DNA from: Streptomyces griseoruber
GTDB taxonomy: Bacteria; Actinomycetota; Actinomycetes; Streptomycetales; Streptomycetaceae
Assembly (NCBI RefSeq): GCF_001514205.1
Contig: NZ_KQ948765.1
Span: 373,862-437,861, forward strand
Direction of reading: 5' to 3'
Length of the DNA: 64,000 nucleotides
The notes beneath the pieces were generated by a model. That model was not told the DNA's origin, did no database searches, and worked only from the letters and a program-made list of their open reading frames with translations. How positions within the stretch are numbered: the first letter of the stretch is position 1; the number at the start of each line of letters is the position of its first letter. Position numbers and translations under genes: made by a program. Positions 10,847 to 19,539 of the stretch are shown here, piece after piece.

Positions 10847-11692
10847 ATGGAGTCCCGTCCGCTGCGTTACTTCGTCGCCGTCGCCGAGGAGCTCAACTTC
10901 GCCCGGGCCGCGGAGCGGTTGGGCATCTCGCCGCCGCCGCTGTCGCGGGCGATCCGCGCGCTGGAGGAGGAGCTGGGGGCCGTACTCCTCGAACGCACCA
11001 CGCACAGCGTGACGTTGACACCGGCGGGTGAGGTCCTGCTGCCGGAGGCCCGGTTCGCGCTGGAGGCGCTGGAGGCCGCCGGGCGGCGGGCCCGGCGTGC
11101 GGCCGCCGCCGGGCCGCAGCTGGCGCTGGCCGTGAAGGCCGACGGCGACGGCGGGCTGCTGGAGCCGATCCTCGCGCGGTACGCCGCCGACCCTGCCGCG
11201 GTGCCGGTCTCCGTCCGGCTGTGCGCCTGGCACGAGCAGTCCCGGCTGCTGCGGCGGGGCGAGGCCGACGTCGCCCTGGTCTACGAGCCGTACGACCGTG
11301 CCGGTCTCGACGCGGAGGAGCTGGCCGTCGAACCGCGTATCGCCGCCCTCGCCGCGAGCCATCCGCTGGCCGGGCGGGCCGGACTGTGCCTGGCCGACCT
11401 GGGGCTGCGCGCCGACACGGTGTACGCGTACATCGACGCGGTCCGCGGCAAGGGCGCCGACCTCGCGCAGCTCCTCACGCTCGTCGCCCTCGGCGAGGCC
11501 GTCCCCCTGCTGCCCGCGTCCGTCGCCGGCCGCTACCCCCGCCCCGGTGTCGTCTACCGCCCGGTCCGTGACGCGCCCCCGGCCGTCCTGGCCGTCGCCT
11601 GGCCCCAGCAGTCCCGCTCCACGGCGACGGCGGCGCTGGTACGGGCGGCGGTGGCGGTGGCGGACGAGCGCGGGGCACGGGCGGCGGGGTGA
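10847..11692 (+). CDS. LysR-family transcriptional regulator
   Basis: A 281-residue LysR protein. The helix-turn-helix region is ESRPLRYFVAVAEELNFARA followed by AERLGISPPPLSRAIRALEEELGAVLL. The effector domain is somewhat short (ARRAAAAGPQLALAVKADGDG through ADLAQLLTLVALGEAVPLLP). The PPPLSRAIR variant of the recognition helix is common in Streptomyces LysR proteins that flank oxidoreductases. It diverges from the NmrA-like gene at 9813-10706 and is its most likely regulator. The gene is followed on the opposite strand by a decayed MBL-fold gene. Confidence 0.88.
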   Translation: MESRPLRYFVAVAEELNFARAAERLGISPPPLSRAIRALEEELGAVLLERTTHSVTLTPAGEVLLPEARFALEALEAAGRRARRAAAAGPQLALAVKADGDGGLLEPILARYAADPAAVPVSVRLCAWHEQSRLLRRGEADVALVYEPYDRAGLDAEELAVEPRIAALAASHPLAGRAGLCLADLGLRADTVYAYIDAVRGKGADLAQLLTLVALGEAVPLLPASVAGRYPRPGVVYRPVRDAPPAVLAVAWPQQSRSTATAALVRAAVAVADERGARAAG

Positions 11693-11699
11693 GCGGTGT

Positions 11700-12140
11700 C
11701 CCTCGGGGGGAGTCCTTCTGCTCGGCGCGGACCTCGGTGACCAGGTCGCGGTGGCGACCCCGACGGGGGACGGAACGCCTCGGCGGCGGTGTCCCGGGTC
11801 CGGTCGGGGTCGGTGCCCGGCCGGAGGCGGGCGAGCAGGAGCCGGCGGGCGCCGGCCCGGCGGGCGTACTCGCCGATCAGACCCGCGGTCGGCAGGTACG
11901 GGGCGTCGGCGGCCGGCACCCGGTGGAGGTACGCGGCCTCCGACGGGAACAGGTCGGCGTCGCGGGCGAGCTGCTCGAGGTCCGGGCGGGGCCCGATCGA
12001 ACCACTCACCGGGGCGGAACTCGTGGAGGCGGCAGGCGGGCGCGAGCATGGCGGGCTTGTCGAGGGCGAGGACGGCGTCCAGCGCGCCGTGCGGGGCGTA
12101 CACGGGCAGCGCGCGGGGCGTACACGGGCAGCGCGGGCGG
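11700..12140 (-). pseudogene. Remnant of an MBL-fold metallohydrolase
   Basis: Two reverse-strand frames together resemble pieces of an MBL-fold hydrolase. One frame encodes DDPPPALPVYAP, then HGALDAVLALDKPAMLAP and CRLHEFRPGEWFD, which corresponds to the middle of such proteins. Near 12000 the similarity jumps to another frame with RPDLEQLARDADLFPSEAAY and GEYARRAGARRLLLARLRPG, like the ADLFLCEA and LTHxxPWTD region. The zinc-binding HxHxDH segment and the piece between the blocks are missing, TGA stops lie just upstream, and a 22-bp tandem duplication sits in the 5' part. The family call rests on my reading of degenerate motifs; the decay itself is clear. Confidence 0.55.
12091..12134. repeat. 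Perfect 22-bp tandem duplication
   Basis: Positions 12091-12112 and 12113-12134 are identical and directly adjacent, beginning gcggggcgtaca and ending gggcagcgc. The length is not a multiple of three, so in the MBL-fold remnant it repeats the codons for ALPVYAP and shifts the frame. This is the signature of replication slippage and looks recent because both copies are perfect. Confidence 0.9.
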
Positions 12141-12282
12141 CGGGTCGTCGCTCAGTCACGACCACGGAGAACGGTCGGTCACCCTGGGTCCTGCCGGAAG
12201 CAGGGCGGGTGTCGGCTGTTCGTCGGGAACGGGCTGCGGGGGGCCGATCGGGCGTGGGCCCCCCGTCTCCCTTCCGGGGCGG

Positions 12283-14418
12283 TCAGCCCGTCGCGTCCGC
12301 CAACGCCAGTTCGTGGAGGCGTTCCGGTGGGCCCGGGCGGGCGTAGTACCAGCCCTGGGCGGTGTCGCAGCCGAGTATGCGCAGTTGTTCGGCCTGGGCG
12401 CCGGTCTCCACGCCCTCGACGGTGACCGCGAGGTCGAGGCTGTGGGCGAGCGAGACGATCCCCTCGACGATCTTGAGGTCGACGGGGTCGGCCGGGAACT
12501 GCTGCATGCCCTGGGTGAAGGAGCGGTCCAGCTTGAGCACGCTCACCGGCAGCCGGCGCAGGTTGGCGAGGTTGGAGTAGCCGGTGCCGAAGTCGTCCAG
12601 GGCGATGTCGATGCCCATCTCCGCCAGTCGGCGCAGCGGTTTGAGCAGGTCGTCGTCGGCCCCGATCAGGGCGGACTCGGTGACCTCCAGGCACAGGGCC
12701 TGCGGTTCGACACCCGCGCGTTCCAGGATGTCGACCGTGTCCTGCACCAGCCCGGGATGGGTGAGCTGGCACGGCGAGAGGTTGACGTTGATGCGCACCG
12801 GGTCCGTGTCCCCGCCCCGTTCCCGCCAGGCGCGGGCCTGCCGTACGGACTGTTCCAGGACCCAGCGGCCGAGGGGCACGATCAGCCCGGTGTGTTCGGC
12901 GAGCGGGATGAACCGGTCGGGGCCGAGCACCCCGTGCTGCGGGTGCAGCCAGCGGACGAGGGCCTCCGCGCCGCGGACGCTGCCGTCGCCGAGGTGGACC
13001 AGCGGCTGGTACTCGATGAAGAACTCGCCGCGTTCCAGGGCGGCCGGCAGCGCGGTGGTGAGCCCGTGGCGGGTGATCGCGCGGGCGTCGGCCTCCGGGT
13101 CGGCGAGCTCGAAGCGGTTGCCGCCCGCCGACTTGGCCCGGTACATGGTGATGTCGGCACTGCGCAGCACCTCCGCCGCGTTGTGCTCGCCCGCCCGCCC
13201 CTCCACGATGCCGATGCTGCCGCGCACGGTCAGCTCCCGGCCGTCGATGCGCACCGGCGCGACCAGGGCGTTCTGGATGCGCGTGGCGAGTTCGTCGACC
13301 TCGTCGCGGGTCTCGGTGCCGGTGGTCAGCGCCACGAACTCGTCGCCGCCGAGGCGGGCCACCATCTCACCGGGCGCGGTCGCGCAGGACTGGAGCCGGT
13401 CGGCGACCTCGACGAGCAGCTGGTCGCCGGCCGCGTGACCGAGGCTGTCGTTGATGGTCTTGAAGCCGTCCAGGTCGAGGTAGCACAGCCCGAAGCCCTG
13501 CTTCTCGCCCGCGCCCAGCACCTTCTCCAGACGCTCGAAGAACAGCGTGCGGTTGGGCAGGCCGGTGAGGGCGTCGTGGGTGGCCTCGTAGCGCAGCCGC
13601 AGGTTGAGCAGCCGGCGCTCGGTGGTGTCCTCCATCAGGGCCAGCTGGTACTGCGGTTCGCCGTCGGCGTCCCGGAGCAGGGACACCGTGAGGTTGGTCC
13701 ACAGGACCGTCCCGTCGGGGCGGTAGAACGCCTTTTCGAGGTGGTAGTGCTCGCGTTCGCCGCGGACGAGTTCGTCGTAGAGCTTCCAGGTCTGCGGGGC
13801 GTCCTCGGGGTGCGTCCACTCCCTGACGTTACGGCCGTGCATGGTCTGCTCGGAGATGCCGAACATGCGCAGCAGCGCGCCGTTGACCTGGAGGACGTTG
13901 CCGTCGAGGTCGGCCATGCCGATCCCTATCGCGGCGCCTTCGAAGACCGTGCGGAAGCGGGCCTCGCTCGCGTGCAGCGCCTGCGCCACCACGCCCTGGG
14001 CCCGGAGTGCGGCCTGGGCGATGGCCTCCTGCTCGGCGAGCGTGCGCTCGCGCAGGGCCTGCGCGTATCCGGCGGCCATGGCGTGCTGGAGCCGGGACGC
14101 CCGGGTGCGCAGCTCCTCCTGGGGGCCGTCCTCGCCGCAGTAGAGCACCAGATAGGCGTCGACGCAGTCGAGGGCGCGGCTGAGCGCCTCGGGGTCGGTG
14201 CAGTGCGCCTCGACGAGGGCCGCGCCGACCGCTCTGCCGGTGTCCGCGTCGAAGGCCCTCGCCAGCAGAGCCTCCCGCAACCGCCGGGCCGACGGGAGGA
14301 GTTGCTCCTCGAACTCCGGCCGGGTCAGCGACGTCGACGTCACCGGGAACACGGCCCGGCTCCAGATCGTCGCGAACCGGCGCAGTCTGTCCTCCGGCCC
14401 GTCCGGCGCGGCCATCAC
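12283..14418 (-). CDS. rmdA: RmdA-like PAS-GGDEF-EAL cyclic-di-GMP protein
   Basis: About 711 residues. A helical N-terminal region (1-145) precedes a PAS/PAC sensor (about 150-275, RFRTVFEGAAIGIGMADLDG to LMEDTTERR). A GGDEF domain has an intact LGGDEF near residue 357, and an EAL domain has GAEALVRW near 485 plus EVTESALI, DDFGTGYSNL and KLDRSF metal/catalytic blocks. RmdA of S. coelicolor has this architecture and degrades c-di-GMP, affecting aerial development. Both output domains look intact here, so dual activity is possible. The start is GTG 14418 (GTGA overlap with the methyltransferase) or ATG 14415 (TGATG); either way it is translationally coupled to the upstream gene. Confidence 0.9.
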   Translation of the reverse strand: MMAAPDGPEDRLRRFATIWSRAVFPVTSTSLTRPEFEEQLLPSARRLREALLARAFDADTGRAVGAALVEAHCTDPEALSRALDCVDAYLVLYCGEDGPQEELRTRASRLQHAMAAGYAQALRERTLAEQEAIAQAALRAQGVVAQALHASEARFRTVFEGAAIGIGMADLDGNVLQVNGALLRMFGISEQTMHGRNVREWTHPEDAPQTWKLYDELVRGEREHYHLEKAFYRPDGTVLWTNLTVSLLRDADGEPQYQLALMEDTTERRLLNLRLRYEATHDALTGLPNRTLFFERLEKVLGAGEKQGFGLCYLDLDGFKTINDSLGHAAGDQLLVEVADRLQSCATAPGEMVARLGGDEFVALTTGTETRDEVDELATRIQNALVAPVRIDGRELTVRGSIGIVEGRAGEHNAAEVLRSADITMYRAKSAGGNRFELADPEADARAITRHGLTTALPAALERGEFFIEYQPLVHLGDGSVRGAEALVRWLHPQHGVLGPDRFIPLAEHTGLIVPLGRWVLEQSVRQARAWRERGGDTDPVRINVNLSPCQLTHPGLVQDTVDILERAGVEPQALCLEVTESALIGADDDLLKPLRRLAEMGIDIALDDFGTGYSNLANLRRLPVSVLKLDRSFTQGMQQFPADPVDLKIVEGIVSLAHSLDLAVTVEGVETGAQAEQLRILGCDTAQGWYYARPGPPERLHELALADATG

Positions 14419-15227
14419 GCGGTACGCCCCACGCCGGCGAACCCGCAGAACGCGTACGGATCCTCGTCCCGGGGGTCCGTCTCCGGCCGCCAGCGTGGCA
14501 TCGGCACCAGTCCCGGTTCCACCATGTCGTACCCCTCGAAGAACCGCGCGACCTCGTCACGCGTGCGCATGATCAACGGGAGGCGGATGTCCTCGTACAC
14601 GTCCACCATCGCCTCGGTCTGTTCGCGGGCCACCGGCATTCCCTCGTACGAGGCATGGGTCAGGACGAGCACACTGCCGGGCGCCAGCGCCTCGGTCAGC
14701 TCGGCCACCGCCGCGTACGGGTCGTCCGCGTCCTCCACGAAGTGCAGTATCGCAACCAGCAGCAGCGCCACCGGCCGGTCCAGGTCGAGCAGGCTCCGCA
14801 CCTCGGAACTGCCCAGGATCTCCTGCGGCTTGCACAGGTCGGCGGCGACCACGCCCGCGTCCTCGTCGCCCTCCAGGACGGCCTGGCCGTGCGACACGGC
14901 CACCGGGTCGTGGTCGACGTAGACGACCCGGGCGCCGGGGCTCGCGGCCCGGGCGACCTCGTGGACGTTGCCGAAGGTGGGGATGCCCGAGCCGACGTCG
15001 AGGAACTGGGTGATGCCCTCGCCGGCCGCCCAGCGCACCGCGCGCCGCATGAACGCCCGGTTGGCCTGCATGATCTTCGGCAGTCCGGGGGTGAACTCCA
15101 TCGCCCTGCGGGCCGCTTCCCGGTCGACCTCGAAGTTGTGCGAACCGCCCAGGAAGTAGTCGTAGATCCGCGAGACGCTCGGCACCGAGATGTCGATGCT
15201 CCGAGGGGCCCAGGCGGGACGCTCCAT
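14415..15227 (-). CDS. SAM-dependent methyltransferase, DUF574 family
   Basis: A 270-residue actinobacterial methyltransferase-like protein. It has the family opening PSVSRIYDYFLGGSHNFEVD, ANRAFMRRAVRWAAGEGITQ, the SAM-binding FLDVGSGIPT, the acidic VYVDHDPVAVSHGQAVL, and VALLLVAILHFVEDADDP. The start was set at ATG 15227, which has TTGGAGAGAG in front; a TTG at 15239 would consume that ribosome site. Its stop overlaps the start of rmdA, tying an orphan methyltransferase to c-di-GMP turnover. DUF574 proteins are numerous in Streptomyces, often near developmental genes; the substrate is unknown. Confidence 0.85.
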   Translation of the reverse strand: MERPAWAPRSIDISVPSVSRIYDYFLGGSHNFEVDREAARRAMEFTPGLPKIMQANRAFMRRAVRWAAGEGITQFLDVGSGIPTFGNVHEVARAASPGARVVYVDHDPVAVSHGQAVLEGDEDAGVVAADLCKPQEILGSSEVRSLLDLDRPVALLLVAILHFVEDADDPYAAVAELTEALAPGSVLVLTHASYEGMPVAREQTEAMVDVYEDIRLPLIMRTRDEVARFFEGYDMVEPGLVPMPRWRPETDPRDEDPYAFCGFAGVGRTA

Positions 15228-15410
15228 CTCTCTCTCCAAGGCGTAGGCGATCCGGTGTTCGAGCTGAGGCTACTGATCGCCCGCCAAAGGGGCGAGTGGA
15301 AACGGAAATTGACCGTCCGTTCCCGGTCACTGCCTGCGGCACGTGCCGGATCGGCCGCTCGAAGGGCGGCGAAAGTCTACGCATAGGCGGCATGAACGGG
15401 GAAACGGCGA

Positions 15411-15443
15411 TCCGCCCCCTCCGTGCGGCGTGGAGGGGGCGGA
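15411..15443 (-). terminator. Strong hairpin downstream of the secreted-repeat lipoprotein gene
   Basis: TCCGCCCCCTCC (15411-15422) pairs perfectly with GGAGGGGGCGGA (15432-15443) across a nine-base loop. It begins 57 bases past the lipoprotein stop, on its transcribed side. There is no T-run, as is common for Streptomyces terminators. The rest of 15228-15499 is the promoter region of the methyltransferase-rmdA operon and holds no convincing gene. Confidence 0.75.
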
Positions 15444-15499
15444 CCTGTGGTCGGACGCGCGTTCAGCAGGTGCGGGGATCAGCCCTGGGGAGGTGATCT

Positions 15500-16483
15500 C
15501 TACTGCTTGGGCGCGCCGACCAGATCTCCGTTCGGGGCCACGGCGTACCAGGTGCCGCCGACGCCCTGACCGTTGATGTCCCCGGGGGACTTGTCACCGG
15601 AGAAGGTGTAGATCGGGAAGCAGTTGATGGTCTGCTGCTTGTCGCCGTCGGACCGGGTGAAGTTCATGTAGCCCTTCTCCTGGATCCCCTTGGTCTGGGA
15701 GAAGTCCACCGGGTCGACGATGGGCCACTTGTCACGGCAGGCGTCGTTGCAGTTCGACACCGGCTTGGGCCACGCCTTGTCCTTGACGAAGCGGTAGACC
15801 GTCATGCCGTTCTTGTCGACGACGATCTTGCCCAGGTTGGGGTCGTTGCGGACGGAGAGTCCCGCCGAGGCCGACTCCGCCTTGGCCTTCTTGCCGTCGG
15901 GGGCCAGCACGAACCACTTGTTGCCCACGCCCTGGCCGGTGATGTCACCGGGGTTGGCGTCCTTGGCGTAGTGGTAGACAGGCCAGCCGTCGACGGTGAG
16001 CTGCTTGGTGCCGTCGGACCGGGTGACCTCGCCGAGCAGCGACTTGTCGATGCCGTCGCCCGCGGAGACGTCGTCGGCGGAGACCGGCGGCCAGGTGGTG
16101 GCGCAGTCGCCGTCGCAGTTCGACTTCGGCGGTTCGGCGGTGTCCGCGTCGAAGCGGTAGAGGGTCATCCCCTTCGAGTCGGTCAGGATATTGCCGAGTT
16201 CGGCGTTCGTGCTGATCGCCAGCTCGCCCGCGGTGGCGCCCTGGGCGCCGGCGCCGGCTCCGGCTCCGGCCGCGTCGGTCGCACTCGCGCTCGCCGAGGC
16301 ACCCGTACCGGTACCGACGCCGCCGATGCCGCTGCCGACACCCGCGATACCGCCGGCCTGGGCCGTCGCGCCCACGTTCTGGCTGGACGCGGACGTGCCG
16401 CTTTCCTGACCGCACGCCGTCGTCAGCGCCAGTACGCTCACAGCGCACGCCACGAGTGAGGCGCTCCGCCAGGAGGTCTTCAT
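15500..16483 (-). CDS. Secreted-repeat lipoprotein (SCO0930-like)
   Basis: A 327-residue lipoprotein. The signal peptide ends in the lipobox LALTTAC, followed by a Gly/Ala/Thr-rich linker to about residue 95. Two repeats of the 'secreted repeat' family (PF03640/COG4315) follow. Each has the pattern LTDSKGMTLYRFDAD, then CDGDCATTWPPV, then WPVYHYAKDANPGDITGQG; the second copy has KNGMTVYRF, CNDACRDKWPIV and FPIYTFSGDKSPGDINGQG. Cys pairs in each repeat may form disulfides on the outer face of the membrane. The start is ATG 16483 with GGGGAG eight bases ahead. The biochemical role is unknown; a redox or cell-envelope role is only a guess. Confidence 0.85.
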   Translation of the reverse strand: MKTSWRSASLVACAVSVLALTTACGQESGTSASSQNVGATAQAGGIAGVGSGIGGVGTGTGASASASATDAAGAGAGAGAQGATAGELAISTNAELGNILTDSKGMTLYRFDADTAEPPKSNCDGDCATTWPPVSADDVSAGDGIDKSLLGEVTRSDGTKQLTVDGWPVYHYAKDANPGDITGQGVGNKWFVLAPDGKKAKAESASAGLSVRNDPNLGKIVVDKNGMTVYRFVKDKAWPKPVSNCNDACRDKWPIVDPVDFSQTKGIQEKGYMNFTRSDGDKQQTINCFPIYTFSGDKSPGDINGQGVGGTWYAVAPNGDLVGAPKQ

Positions 16484-16780
16484 CGTCAACAACTCCCCGA
16501 TAGTCCTAAGGATGTTGCAGCGCCCTGCTGCGCCGCCGCACGGCACTGGGTACGCATGGCGGCGGTCGTTGTGTTCAAACGCGGCACAAAAATCTTTCCG
16601 GCGCCTGTGGTCGGGCGGTCCGTGGGCCGCTTCGCGCCGGACGCCGGCACCGGTCACGGAGTCGTACATCTGTACCTGGGGTGGACGCGCGAACACCCGC
16701 TCGCCAAACCTTCGGGCGCGGACTTCCCCCGTTCGGGGCAATCCCGGCCATCGGGTGCGTAGGGGGACGCGGCGGACCGC
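16484..16780. other. Intergenic region, no gene seen
   Basis: This 297-base space lies between the divergent lipoprotein and proline-rich protein genes and should carry both promoters. Short frames in it lack ribosome sites and codon bias. The stretch 16560-16600 is less GC-rich than its surroundings (gttcaaacgcggcacaaaaa), as expected for promoter DNA. I see no clear operator. Confidence 0.5.
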
Positions 16781-17440
16781 ATGATCTCGGTCGTGCATGG
16801 ACCCGAACCGACCCGATCCGCCCTCGTCACCCGGGCGTTGTCCCTGACGGCGGCGGCCTGGATCCTCGCGGCCGCGCCGGCCGGGGTGGCCGCGGCCGAC
16901 GCGTGCGCGTACGCCTCCACGGGCCAGGGCGGCACCTCGGCGGTGGCGGTCGCGGGAGGCCGAGGCCACTCCTGGCCGACGCCGCCGACGTCACCGGACT
17001 TCCCGGAATCACCGGACTTCCCGAAAGCGCCGACGTTCCCGAAGCCCGCGATGCCCACGGCGTGCCCGGTCCCGACGCCGACGCCCCCTCCCCCGCCTCC
17101 TCCTCCGCCTCCTCCCCCGCCGAAGCCCAAGCCCACCCCGACGCCGAAACCGACACCCAGGCCGACCCCGCCCCCGAAGCCGAGCCTCGGACCGAGGCCC
17201 GCACCGACGCCCCCGCCGCCCGCACCCGCGGCACCTCCGCCCAGGCCGGCCCCCACGCCGAAGCCGAAACCGACACCGGCCAGGCCCACCCCGCGCCCCT
17301 CGGTGACCCCCGTGAGCTACCCGGAGTACCACTCGAAGCCGCGCCCGCGACCGGCCGGTGACCGCACCCCTCCGGTCACCTACGTCCTGCTCATCACCGT
17401 GCCCGCGCTGGCCGCCGTCGCCGCGCTGCGGCCGCGCTAG
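16781..17440 (+). CDS. Secreted proline-rich membrane-anchored protein
   Basis: A 219-residue protein with a signal peptide (ALSLTAAAWILAAAPAGVAAA). A short extracellular piece has two Cys (DACAY and TACPVP). A long proline-rich stalk of PTPKP, PPPP and KPKPTP units covers about residues 70-190, and a C-terminal helix VTYVLLITVPALAAVAAL ends in RPR. The design is a rigid wall-spanning stalk held by a C-terminal membrane anchor. It has no LPXTG motif. Twenty-one bases separate it from the DUF4239 gene. Such proteins may space a small N-terminal head from the membrane through peptidoglycan. The function is unknown. Confidence 0.7.
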   Translation: MISVVHGPEPTRSALVTRALSLTAAAWILAAAPAGVAAADACAYASTGQGGTSAVAVAGGRGHSWPTPPTSPDFPESPDFPKAPTFPKPAMPTACPVPTPTPPPPPPPPPPPPPKPKPTPTPKPTPRPTPPPKPSLGPRPAPTPPPPAPAAPPPRPAPTPKPKPTPARPTPRPSVTPVSYPEYHSKPRPRPAGDRTPPVTYVLLITVPALAAVAALRPR

Positions 17441-17461
17441 TGCCGCCCCAGGAGGCATGTC

Positions 17462-18226
17462 TTGCCGGAATGGCTTGTTCTCACCCTCGCGATGCTCGCC
17501 GCCTGCGCGGTCGTCGTCGCCGTGACCTTTCTGCGGCACCGCTCGGCCGCCGAGGACGAGGACCCGTCCGAGACCCCGGACGTCATCGAGTACATGACGA
17601 TGTGGATCGGCGTGGTGTACGCCATCGTCCTGGGCCTGGCCATCGCCGGGGTCTGGGACGCGCGGGGCGGCGCCGAGGACCACGTCCAGGCGGAGGCCCA
17701 GGCGCTGCACGAGATCTCGGAGCGGGTGCGGGTGTACCCGCCCGATGTCCGCGACCGGATTCGGGCGGATGTCAACGCCTATGTCGGACACGTCGTCACC
17801 ACGGAGTGGAAGGCGATGGCCGACAAGGGCGAGGTGACCGAGCGCGGGGACGCGCTCCTGCAGAAGGTCCGGGTCGACGTCACCGACTACCGGCCCGCGA
17901 ACGACTTCCAGGCGCAGGCCTACCAGCCGGTCCTGGACCAGATGGCCGCCGCGGACCAGGCGCGCAACGCCCGGGCCGGCTCGACCGGGGCGACCATGCC
18001 CGGGGTGGTGTGGTTCGGGCTGCTGGCCGGCGGGATCATCACCATCGGCATGGTCTTCGCGCTGCAGATCCGGCGGACGCCCCGGGAACTGGTCCTGGCC
18101 GGGCTGTTCTCCGCCCTGATCGCCTTCCTGCTCTTCCTCATCTGGGACTTCGACGCGCCCTACAGCCGGGGCATCGCGGCATCCGCCGAACCCTTCCTGC
18201 ACCTGTTCCCCCACGCCGGGGGCTGA
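17462..18226 (+). CDS. DUF4239-like membrane protein
   Basis: A 254-residue integral membrane protein. There are two N-terminal helices (LVLTLAMLAACAVVVAVTFL and MTMWIGVVYAIVLGLAIAGV), a soluble middle region with many charged residues, and two C-terminal helices (VVWFGLLAGGIITIGMVFAL and LVLAGLFSALIAFLLFLIW). This 2+2 layout with a central helical loop fits DUF4239 (bestrophin-like) proteins. The TTG at 17462 is the start because AGGAGG lies six bases upstream; the ATG at 17457 reads a different frame with poor codon use. The function is unknown. Confidence 0.75.
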   Translation: MPEWLVLTLAMLAACAVVVAVTFLRHRSAAEDEDPSETPDVIEYMTMWIGVVYAIVLGLAIAGVWDARGGAEDHVQAEAQALHEISERVRVYPPDVRDRIRADVNAYVGHVVTTEWKAMADKGEVTERGDALLQKVRVDVTDYRPANDFQAQAYQPVLDQMAAADQARNARAGSTGATMPGVVWFGLLAGGIITIGMVFALQIRRTPRELVLAGLFSALIAFLLFLIWDFDAPYSRGIAASAEPFLHLFPHAGG

Positions 18227-18439
18227 CGCACCGCCGGGGGGACGGATCCGGCCGCCACGCCGGAGCCGTCCCCCGCCAGCGGGAACGGCTGTCCCCTGGT
18301 CGGCCCACATCCGTGCCCCATTCGCGCTGCTGCGATCGCGCGGGCGCACACCCGTTCCTAGCGTTTCGGTCATCGAGGTGCATTCACGGCACGAGCGGAA
18401 CAGGTCCGCCGCGGCTCCTCGAAGACCGGAGGAACCACC

Positions 18440-18970
18440 ATGCGCGCGATACGCGTCGCTTCGGCCGCTCTGCTGGGCCTGACCGCCCTGACCCTCACCG
18501 TCCCGGCCGCCGTCGCGAGCGACGACGGCCACTACGTCATGTCCGAGGGATACCGGGTGCTTCCCTCCACCGTCGCGGCGGGCGGCCAGGTCACGCTGCT
18601 GGTGGACCGCGAGGTCAGCGGCTGCAAGGGCTCGGTGACGGTCACCTCGGGTGTGTTCGACGCGGTCACCGTCCCCCGGGGGTCCTCGTCGGCGGTGACG
18701 CTGGTCGACCGGGACGCGAAGCCCGGGGCGGTGTACCGGGTGACGTTCACCTGCGGCGGTCTCAGCGCCGTCAAGGAGCTGACCATCGCCGCCGGTCACG
18801 GGCCCCTTCCGACGCCCTTCCCGCTCCCCCACGGCGTCCAGGCCGGGGAGGGCGGCACCGTCGCCGGGTTCGACCTGAAGCAGATCGGGCTGGGGGCCGC
18901 GCTGATCGCGGGATCGGTCGGGACGGCGTACCACCTCGCGCGCCGCCGCAAGGGCGCGGACACGGCCTGA
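18440..18970 (+). CDS. Secreted Ig-like protein with C-terminal membrane anchor
   Basis: A 176-residue protein with a signal peptide (VASAALLGLTALTLTVPAAVAS). A beta-rich extracellular domain of about 90 residues contains two Cys (VSGCKGSVTV and TFTCGGLSAV) and has the look of a bacterial Ig-like fold. A Pro/Gly linker is followed by a C-terminal helix (LGAALIAGSVGTAYHLA) and an RRRKG positive tail. It is a clear paralogue of the protein at 19033-19539: same length class, same Cys spacing and tail. Both lie next to a class F sortase. It lacks a canonical LPXTG, so sortase attachment is speculative. A strong terminator overlaps its stop. Confidence 0.75.
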   Translation: MRAIRVASAALLGLTALTLTVPAAVASDDGHYVMSEGYRVLPSTVAAGGQVTLLVDREVSGCKGSVTVTSGVFDAVTVPRGSSSAVTLVDRDAKPGAVYRVTFTCGGLSAVKELTIAAGHGPLPTPFPLPHGVQAGEGGTVAGFDLKQIGLGAALIAGSVGTAYHLARRRKGADTA

Positions 18971-18999
18971 CGGCACCGCCCGGGTGGGCGGTGCCGTCA
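18968..18999 (+). terminator. Perfect 14-bp stem terminator overlapping a stop codon
   Basis: TGACGGCACCGCCC (18968-18981, beginning with the stop codon TGA) pairs perfectly with GGGCGGTGCCGTCA (18986-18999) across a GGGT loop. It lies between converging genes and can stop transcription from both sides. The stem is longer than most in this window. Confidence 0.85.
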
Positions 19000-19032
19000 C
19001 GGACCCTGTGCGCCACGGTGTGTGAGCGCGCC

Positions 19033-19539
19033 TCAGATACGGCGTTCGGCCCGGCGGCGCATCCAGAACACCCCGCCGCCGGCCACCGCGGCGGCGACCA
19101 GCCCGCCGCCGATGGCGATGTCGGTGGGCGTGGCACCGGTGGAGCTGCTGCCGCCGAGGCCGCCGCGGACACCGCCGAGCACGGTGAAGGCGCGCGGGCT
19201 GACCAGGGTGCGGCCCGAGCAGGTCACGGTGAGGTCGTAGCTGCCGGGGCGGGCGTTGTCGCTGATGGTCGCGGTGCCCCGGGCGCTCTGGTTGGTGCCG
19301 CTGATCGAGGTGAGGGTGGCCGTCCCGAAGGCGTCCGAGGTCATGGTGCCGCCCTGCGGGCAGCCGTCGACGGTCACCGTGATCTGGCCGCCCCGGGCGA
19401 TCACGCTGGGCTGCACGACGATATTGCTCGGGCTGACGTTCATGCCGTCGCGCGCGACGGCCACGGGGGCGGCGAGGCCCAGGGCGGCGACCGCGGCGGC
19501 CGAGACCGCCGCGGCCGTCAGAAGACGAGTGGTGCGCAT
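19033..19539 (-). CDS. Secreted Ig-like protein with C-terminal membrane anchor (paralogue)
   Basis: A 168-residue relative of the protein at 18440-18970. The signal peptide contains AAAVSAAAVAALGLAAPVAV. An Ig-like domain shows the paired Cys (VDGCPQGGTM and LTVTCSGRTL) and an 'ARGGQITVTV' strand that parallels AAGGQVTLLV in the paralogue. A Gly/Ser linker precedes a helix (AIGGGLVAAAVAGGGVFWM) and an RRRAERR tail. The two genes converge on the shared terminator. Their spacing beside a sortase suggests one surface module; no ligand or enzyme activity can be assigned. The ATG at 19539 is preceded by GGAGGATC. Confidence 0.75.
   Translation of the reverse strand: MRTTRLLTAAAVSAAAVAALGLAAPVAVARDGMNVSPSNIVVQPSVIARGGQITVTVDGCPQGGTMTSDAFGTATLTSISGTNQSARGTATISDNARPGSYDLTVTCSGRTLVSPRAFTVLGGVRGGLGGSSSTGATPTDIAIGGGLVAAAVAGGGVFWMRRRAERRI

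Noticed and set aside
11689..14922. A very long forward frame (over 1000 codons) opposite rmdA and the methyltransferase gene
   Set aside because: It is the antisense shadow of two clear genes with intact motifs; it has no ribosome site, no recognisable domain and wrong codon-position bias.
17080..17290. Proline-rich stretch as a possible assembly artefact
   Set aside because: The frame is open, with a signal peptide and C-terminal anchor in the right order; secreted Pro-rich stalk proteins are known at this place in related strains.
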